Assembly (NCBI GenBank): GCA_024516035.1
Contig: CM044964.1
Location: forward strand, 707,667 to 771,666
Length of the DNA: 64,000 nucleotides
Source of the DNA: Bactericera cockerelli
Taxonomy: Eukaryota; Arthropoda; Insecta; Hemiptera; Triozidae
Direction: 5' to 3'
Both the position numbers and the translations under genes were made by a program. Shown piece after piece: positions 43,622-52,600 of the stretch. The notes below the pieces were generated by a model. It was not told the origin of the DNA. It searched no databases and was given only the letters and a program-made list of their open reading frames with translations. Position 1 is the first letter of the stretch. Each line of letters starts with the position of its first letter.

Positions 43622-46600
43622 CTGAAAAACAATGATCAGTGCGTCATTCAAAACATTTATGTACAGTGTTGTACACAAGAAAATTATGTTAATTTTTCCC
43701 CTGCTCACTTCCCATGCTCACTTCCCATGCTCAATTCCCATGCTCACTTCCCATGCTCACTTCCCATGCTCAATTCCCCTGCTCGCTTCCCATGCTCACT
43801 TCCCCTGCTCACTTCCCCTGTCGCTTCCCCTGCTCACTTCCCATGCCCCATGCTCAATTCCCCTGCTCACTTCCACTGCTCACTTCCCATGCTCACTTCC
43901 CCTAGTCACTTCCCATGCTTACTTCCCCTGCTCACTTCCCCTGCTCACTTCCCCTGTCGCTTCCCCTGCTCACTTCCCATGCCCCATGCTCAATTCCCCT
44001 GCTCACTTCCACTGCTCACTTCCCATGCTCACTTCCCTAGTCACTTCCCATGCTCACTTCCCAGCTCACTTCACCTGCTTACTTCGCATGCTCACTTCCC
44101 CTGGTCTCTTCCCCTGCTTACTTCCCCTGCTCACTTCCCATGCTCACTTCCCTGCTCACTTTGGTTGAGAGTTTACTTACCATCTCTCTTCTCTTCTCAC
44201 TCTTTATCTTTCGAGCAATCGAATTTGATGAGATTTTCAAACTGGTCTTTTGATAAGAATTTTTATTTCAGTCAGTATCAGTAATTCAGTTAGAACAGAA
44301 AGTGAGAAGTTGTAGTATAGGTACATTAATATCAGAACATACGTAGGCAGCAGCAGTCCAGCTTAATGTGCTCTCATCAGCAGGAAGGATTCTGAATATC
44401 CATGCCATGAACTAACTAGCCTCTCACAGTTAATCAGTATAAACTTTTAGGGCGAAATTAATAGACGTTTTTGTAATACCTCTGTGGCGTTAAGTCACGA
44501 ATTGCGTACTGTGTTTCAAGATAGGCAAAACCGACGCTTAGCAATTGAAGGACTCACTAAAAAAACGAGCTATCTGCATTTTTCAAAATTGCAGGGGAAA
44601 TGTTGTTCAGCTATTTGTCATATGGTCCGTTTTTGTACACTTATAACAATCGGAGACTTATAACAGCGGCTCTTCACCAGTGAAGCAGCATTGGTTTGTG
44701 ACCCCGAAACCATCGAAAACGCGATTTCGAATTTTTTTGCAGATAGCTCGTTTTTTCAGCAAGGCTTTCAATTACTTAAGTTATAGAATTTGTCAATTAT
44801 TAACTTAGCCCTTAACACGTTCGTTACCAAGCCAATTTTTTCAAGTTTTACGTAGGACCAGGCGGTAAAGTCGCTGTTGCATCCTGGGTACCAAAATGAT
44901 TTTTTTTTGCATATTTGGCATCGTATTTTTACAAGAATCGATCCTATATCTGTTCTAATACTAACAACCTACCTCAAAAAGGCCATATATGGATGTCCGG
45001 TCCCTCGGTAAAATTTTGATAACGGCCACATGTGTGTTTCGGTCCCTCGTTAAAATTTTGATAACGGCCACATGTGGCCGTTCGGTAACGAACGTGTTAA
45101 TCAGTAAAAACTTTCACTCAGTAGTTTGCTCACCATTGTTCGGCCAGTTTGGTTGATCCCTCTCGTGGAAACAATCTTTCTTGACCACTCGACTTATCTC
45201 GATGATATCGTTCAAAGGGTTCCCAGGGAAAGCGTTGAGTGGGTACTGATTCGTGTAGAATATCTCAATCCAGGTCCTCTTTTCAGCATAGTATTTGAGA
45301 GCGCAGCAGGGATACTTTTTACCGTCAAACTCCATTCTGAACAAAGATAAATAATCAACAATCTTCCACCCAACCAAAAGTTGGATGGAAGAGACTGCCA
45401 TAGGCAATAACCCCGCCCTTTAGTTAGGACATCTGGACATCTGTATACATTATATTACTTCCGAGAAATTTCTAATATTAGAAATTGGAAGAATTTTTTG
45501 TATGTTATCTGTATTGTTTATCTTTTCCTTTCTTGTTTATAATGTTCGAAATTTTGCATTGTAATTTTATAATTACTTATTTGTACAAATATGTCCTGAT
45601 TTTGATGGGTTTGAAGGCAGATATTGTTTTAGGCAATAATCACGCCCTTTGTCAATATTATTCTTGTCAATTAGGAGTAATTATTATCATTAGGACATTT
45701 ATTAATTTTTTTTATGCAAAATATTTATTTATTTACAAGACAACAATAAGACAATGTACATTTTATCTGGTACCTATCCCTTGGGATTTAAGCCAGCAGT
45801 TGAATTCGTCCTATTAATGAAAAATTAAATAATAATAATATCCGATCACTCACACCACACATTTCGCCTGGTTGAACTCAGGACACGTACTTTTGAACTG
45901 CCCGGTACAACTTTCAACACTCTCCTGTTCAAATCCTCCCTTGCCGTCATCGGTGCAAATTCTCGCCTGGAAAGCGATGGTGTTGTTACGGCGGATGCAA
46001 GGCTTACGGCAGTACTCTTTAGATGGGTAGTTGTTCGAGCCTTTGACGAACGAATCGTGATTTCCTGTAGGAAAATAAAGTGTAGAGTTATCATAATTGT
46101 GGTAAATCACTTTCATAAGCATGTAAAAACAAATTGAAAACAATTTGTTCGACACACTTGTAGCATTCAGTTAAAAAGTTTCACTGAAAACCCTGCAACT
46201 AGATCAGATAATAATAAAATATTCCTACAACCAGACTCTCTTTCAAGTCTGACGATAAATTAGAATTTTTAGAATTTTTTTAGAATTTATGTATATTTGT
46301 ATTAAATTTTTAGAAAATTTGTTACAATGGTTGGCACAATAATATACAAAACAAATAAATAATTACTTAAATACTGAGAGAAATAAAAATAATAACAATA
46401 CTGACTAAAAAATGTCTACTAAAAACTACAAAATTAATAAGTACACTCAACTGAAAAAATACATGCTAAACAAATTCTAAGTAGAATTAAAAGAAAATAA
46501 ATAATAATAATAATAATTTTCTTGCTTCCTGGATTATCTACAATGGTGAAATTGATGGTAACTAAATAAATGATATAACCTAATGATTTATTCTTGTAAA

Positions 46601-49600
46601 AAGAATGCTCTAATTTTCAGTGCTCCACTTACATAATTACAAATAGAATTTAATTGTTTTTTATTTTTTATATCTAAAACCTGTCTTATGCTATTAGTAT
46701 TTAGACCTAAGAACTGATTTCTGAGAGCACTATATTGAGGACAAGAAATTAAAAAGTGAGCCAAATTTTCTGGTTCCTGCTGGTTACACACAAGACACAT
46801 GTGTTCTGTGTCCCAAGTGTACCATATTCTGCCTATGTTAATCTTCATGATGGAACCGCTCAGTCTTAGTTGGGCCACTGTCCTACTCTGGTTGATTGGC
46901 GAATATTCTTTCAAATATAATGACGTGAAATCTTCATCCATATCCGTGATTGCAACTGGTGGCTTCAAATCTTTCATAATTGTATTGTAAGATGAACTCA
47001 TGAGTCTTGACCAGTCGCTATCAATGAGCTCCGTGTACAGGGTAGTCAGTAGGGTGGAGCGATGTTTCTACTTTTTAATGGAATAGTAAAAAAAAGTTGT
47101 CTATTGGCGAGAAACTTCCAAATCTGTCATTAATTTTTTTCTAAAAAATCGGGAAGATGCGCCCCGAGCCCCGCCCACTTTTGCAAAATTGTCATTTATA
47201 GACACTTTTCCTATGAATTTTCTAATTTTTTTAGTAATACTTTTTGAAATGGAATAGTTGTAAATGTTTACTTAATAGAATGATCCATCATTATAAAAAT
47301 AAAAAATAGTCAATTTTAAATGGTAAGTCCCGCCCCAAATTTGTCCAAATCCAACAAAATTTTCTAAAATCAGCAAAAAAGACACATATCTGCCGAATTT
47401 TCTAATTTTTCTGGGACATTTTTCCGGAACAGAATAGTATTTAAATACAAAAACATACTATCTTCGTTTACTTGGATTAAAAAGTTTTATAAAATTTACA
47501 CGTTAAGTACCGCCCCGAGCTGCACCAAGACCGCCTAATATTCTAGTAATAAATAGCTCTCTCTAGGCTCTCTACTAAGAGGATGGCCTCATGTACTGTG
47601 GTACACTCAAGTATACTATCCTCTGTTTCTTATAATGACTCATCATAGAAATAGAATCCTTTACAAATATGATGATTCATCTCCATCAATGCCACAAAAA
47701 GGTCTTAAATATTAGAAACAAAGAAAACAAGATTTTGGTAGAAATCCGTGGGTTTTATGCCTACCACAACTCAGTCGACAGAAAGCAGGGAGTGTTATCT
47801 GATAAACGATTTGTACGATTTTTTTTCTCTCGAAATAATTAATATCAGTGTATTAAGATTCGAAAATGTTATCACTTTTAACAAGAAACAGTTCGTAGTA
47901 CATTGACATTGACTACATTCATATTAAAGGTGGATGGTCCAATGTGGTTTTCAATTAAAAATAGATCATCTTGTTTCGATGGACCCAAACATTCAACGAA
48001 GAAAGTATCTTGATGAAAGTGTAAAGAAAATAGTAGATCCTGTTGTTCAGAGAAACGCCTTCTACGCGCATCCTGAAAACTTGCTGTTGATTATGCTGGC
48101 AGATAACAGCAAAGTTCAAAGGGAAATTGCATACAGAATAATTAAAAAATCACGTGAAGAAAATAGGTTCCCTGATGTTAGAAAAGTCACTGTAGCAACA
48201 TCCTACAGCAGTTTAATATAGTGGCACGAAGTTCCTGTGACTGAGCCCAATTATAAGAGACATCAGTATCGAAGATCTGGCCAACATTGTTGAAAACAAC
48301 AACATCAAAAACTTTATTCCAGATGTGCCCTGCCACACATAGTGCGTCGCAAGGTACATCAAACTTGTGACAAATGCATCAAGCACTGTGATTGGTTATG
48401 AGGCCAGAGATGGTTTGATAAGGAATCAAATTGGATCCAGAAGAATGATTCCAGTGTTTCGTACAAAACAGGACTTTGCCTGAATAATAAATAAAATTAG
48501 CAAATTTTTAGTTAGAAATGTCCGAATCGGTTTTGAAAAATTGAAGTTTTTTTTTTAAAAAAGAAAGGTACTTTCCAATGTCAATACGTAATTTGTAATC
48601 TTTCAAATTTACTTTGTATAACTTTATACCTCCTACCTACCTTTATTAACTATTAATGTTTCATTTTAATTATACATAATATGAAGAAAATGTTCCGTTC
48701 ATCAATATATTGTTCTTATTCATTGTAATTACTTGGGTGTTTTACCCATGTAGCATATAAAAAATATACTAATGAATTCACCAACTTGGGGCGACACTAA
48801 GAATGTGATATATGAGTCAATTTTTGTTACAAGTGTACGAAAAGAGTATAAAGTAGTACTTCAGTAATATTGTGTCCTGTAAAAGTACCCTGGAAAAATG
48901 AAAAAAAATCTGTGTGTACCACAGTACATGAGCCCATCCTCTTAGTAGAGAGCCTAGAGATACCTATTTATTACTAGAATATTAGGCGGCCTTGGTGCAG
49001 CTCGGGGCGGTACTTAACGTGTAAATTTTATAAAACTTTTTAATCTAAGTAAACGAGGATAGTATGTTTTTGTATTTAAATACTATTCTGTTCTGGAAAA
49101 ATGTCCCAGAAAAATTAGAAAATTCGGCAGATATGTGTCTTTTTTGCTGATTTTAGAAAAATTTGTTGGATTTGGACAAATTTGGGGCGGGACTTACCAT
49201 TTAAAATTGACTATTTTTTATTTTTATAATGATGGATCATTCTATTAAGTAAACACTTACAACTATTCCATTTCAAAAAGTATTACTAAAAAAATTAGAA
49301 AATTCATAGGAAAAGTGTCTATAAATGACAATTTTGCAAAAGTGGGCGGGGCTCGGGGCGCATCTTCCCGATTTTTTAGAAAAAAATTAATGACAGATTT
49401 GGAAGTTTCTCGCCAATAGACAACTTTTTTTCACTATTCCATTAAAAAATAAAAATAAAAGTGCGATTTCGCTCCACCCTAGTAGTCAGGATATCATGAA
49501 TGCTTGCCCGCAGTACTGTAGCGTCTTGAGCTTCCCATACTTCGCCATACCCTAGTTGAACTAGTTTCCGCTTTAATTGTGTGACCCAGTTGAACTTTGG

Positions 49601-52600
49601 TATGTTGCTAGACCTTAGATCTTGAACCATCAGTTGTCGATAGCAAATATTCGGGTATCTATTGGGATCCATTTGTAATAATTTCAGCCACCAGTTAAGA
49701 ATCCGTTTGAATACGTGGAATGAGAGATGAACCACCCCCATTTCTATTCTAAGCATGTAGTTTGGTGTATTATTGGGTAAAAGGTATACACCCTTGAGAA
49801 ATTGGGTCTGACATTTCTCGAGAACATCCACGTACCGCCACGCCCACACCTCCGCTCCATACAGAAGAGTCGCCCCTGCTATTGAGTCAAACAATTTTAT
49901 TCTACTTTCAAATGAGTCCGACTTAGAAGAAATGAGAATATTTTTTACACATGCCACGGCTATTTTTCCTTTAGAAAGTGCTTGCAGTGACGCTTTGTGG
50001 AACACCCCATGAGATGAAAATGAGACTCCCAAGTAAGTATAGTCGCTACTCACTTCCAGCGGTCGGCCCGCATAATAAAACACATCAGCTTCCGCCAACC
50101 TTCCCCCACGTCTGAAAACTACCACTTTTGATTTGGACTCATTAACAGTCATTTTGTTCAGTTGACAGTAAGAGAAGAGTAGGTCAAGTTTTCGCTGAAG
50201 GTCTATCCTGCTGGAAGCTAGCAGGATTAGGTCATCACAGTAGAGCAGTATAATGATATCCACTGAACTTGTAATACAGACACCTTCCATTCCGTGATTT
50301 CTCAAGTATGCTTCTAAGTCGTTGATGAATACAATGAAGTTCAAAGGCGATATACTATCACCCTCTAAGACACCTTTAGTAATTTTAGAGGTCGGTGTTA
50401 GCTGGTTGTTGACTCGAATTCTAACTTCCGCTTGCTTGTAGAGTCTTCGGAGAAGCGATATAATTTTTCTTGAGATACCAAAGCTGAACATTTTTGCGAA
50501 TAAAAGGTCATGATTCACCCCTGAGAAAGCGGATTTATAATCCACAAAGGCTACATATAGCTTTCGTTTTTTGATCAAATGTAAATTAACAATACTTGCC
50601 AAATTATAGATATTGTCCGTGCAACCGCGGCCGGGCCTGAAACCGGCTTGCGCTTCTATGAAAAGATTATTGTTTTCAGTCCAACTAAGAACTCTCTGAG
50701 AAATCATATGAGTCAGCAATTTGAATAAATTATTTAGAAGGGCAATGCTCCTAAAATTTTGTGGATTTGCAGGATCTCCTTTTTTAAATAACATGAACAT
50801 GTAGGATTGAGTAAAATTTTCTGGGACTTCTCCCCCATCAAATAAATAGTTAAAAAAGCTGAGTAGACTTTTTTTCCATTCTTCATTCAAGCACTTAAGA
50901 TACTCATTTAGAATAAGGTCTGGGCCAGGACTTTTATTATTTTTCATCCTTTTGATACTCATCTCTAGTTCTCCCAAAGTAAAACACAGATCCATATCCG
51001 CCCTCATAACGTCCATGAATTCAAGTTCCGTGTAAATAACTTCGGGTGCTGGGAATAATTTTTTTAAATGTTCACACCATATTTGCAGTGATATCGTACT
51101 GCATTTATTTTCTTTTTTTGGTTTATACAATTTTACCGCTTTCCAGAACTCCCCGGCATTTTTAAGATTTGACAACTTTTCTTTAAATATCTTTTCATGC
51201 TTTTTTTTAAGAATTGTACAGGTTTGAAAGTACACTTTTTTGTACTGTATAAAGTTAACCATATCTTCTCTTTTATGTTTCCGTTTCCATCTTCTGAAGT
51301 GATTTCTATACAAATTCCTTAGCCTATAACATTCACCTGTGTACCAAGGTTTTTTCTTGAATGTTTTCTTTTTAACACGTATCTCTTGCACCAATCCTAG
51401 TTGAGCAACCACTTCTTCTATATTTTGTTTTAGATCATAGTAAACAGAGCGTGGATCTAAAGGCGGAAGTTTAATGCTTAAGGCCTGGCAGAACAGTTCA
51501 ATTTTTTTCTTCTTCATCCTTCCATATGTGTCGTTTTACTTTTAAATTATCTTCTTCGGCAGTCTCGGCATCACTTATGGGGTTGTCATTACCTTTAATA
51601 TCCAGACAGACAGTCACCGGGAGATGATCCGAGGTAAGGATGCAGTCAGATACCCGCAGCTGCAGTACTCGCTGACAAAACTCGAGATGACACCATACCA
51701 AGTCTACTGTACTATTTCCAGCCTTACTAATGTATGTGTATTGACCTGGTATGTCACCCTCCGTTCTACCATTAAGCGCTATCAGTCCGAATTCCTCCAT
51801 GCAGTCCACCAGCATTTCCCCTCGCCTGTTACTTGTCAGGTCCAAAGATAATCTTTCAGATAAAAAACCATATTCATCCGCCAACTCCCCATCCAGAAAG
51901 CTCCGATCTGCAATTCTTCCATTGAAGTCTCCTCCCACCATGGTCTCTGCATCACAATAATCCTCCAATGCCAATCTCAGAAGTGTTATTGACTCTGTGG
52001 TACAGTAATTGGGACTTATGTACACATTAGCTAGGGTGACAGTTACGTCTGTGTTAAAAGAAATCTTAACAAAAATCCACATATTTGAAATATTTAATAT
52101 GTGATATTCAAATCCTTTTTTTATAAGAATAAGTAGACCACCACTTCCCCGCCCTCTCTGCTTGTCTTTGATAGCTGGTGAGTAAATTAACTCGTAATGG
52201 TCAGAAACTATAAGGGGTAGGTGTGGTTTATCTAGCGCCCAGGTTTCACATATACAAATAACCTTCCATTTTAAAATACTAGGGAAATCATGAGAACATG
52301 CATCAATTAATTTAGTCATTCCATTAACATTCCACCATGTGATTTCCAGAGCATCCTCCAGGTAAGAACACTCTGGGTTTAGTTTTTTTTACTTGAGTTA
52401 TCTTGATTGAGGTAATTATCAATACAAGGCTGCGATAGTGAACGAGGAGGAGGGGGGGTACCTACTGTAGTGTTAACAGTGAGCTTTGCTGGAGCTAGGA
52501 CTGACTGAGATGGTACCTCTATTACACTGTTAGGTCCTGCCCCTGTACCCTCACCACTGTTTAATGTCTGCACCTCCTCAGGAGTGATATCTTCTGCCTC

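Noticed and set aside
43094..44284. 396-codon plus-strand frame
   Set aside because: Antisense to exon 4 of the secreted-protein gene, then runs through the 14 bp minisatellite. 14 is not a multiple of 3, so all frames are open together.
45485..45817. 110-codon plus frame in intron 2 of the left paralogue
   Set aside because: Antisense to the host gene's intron and includes repeat F; no coding signature.
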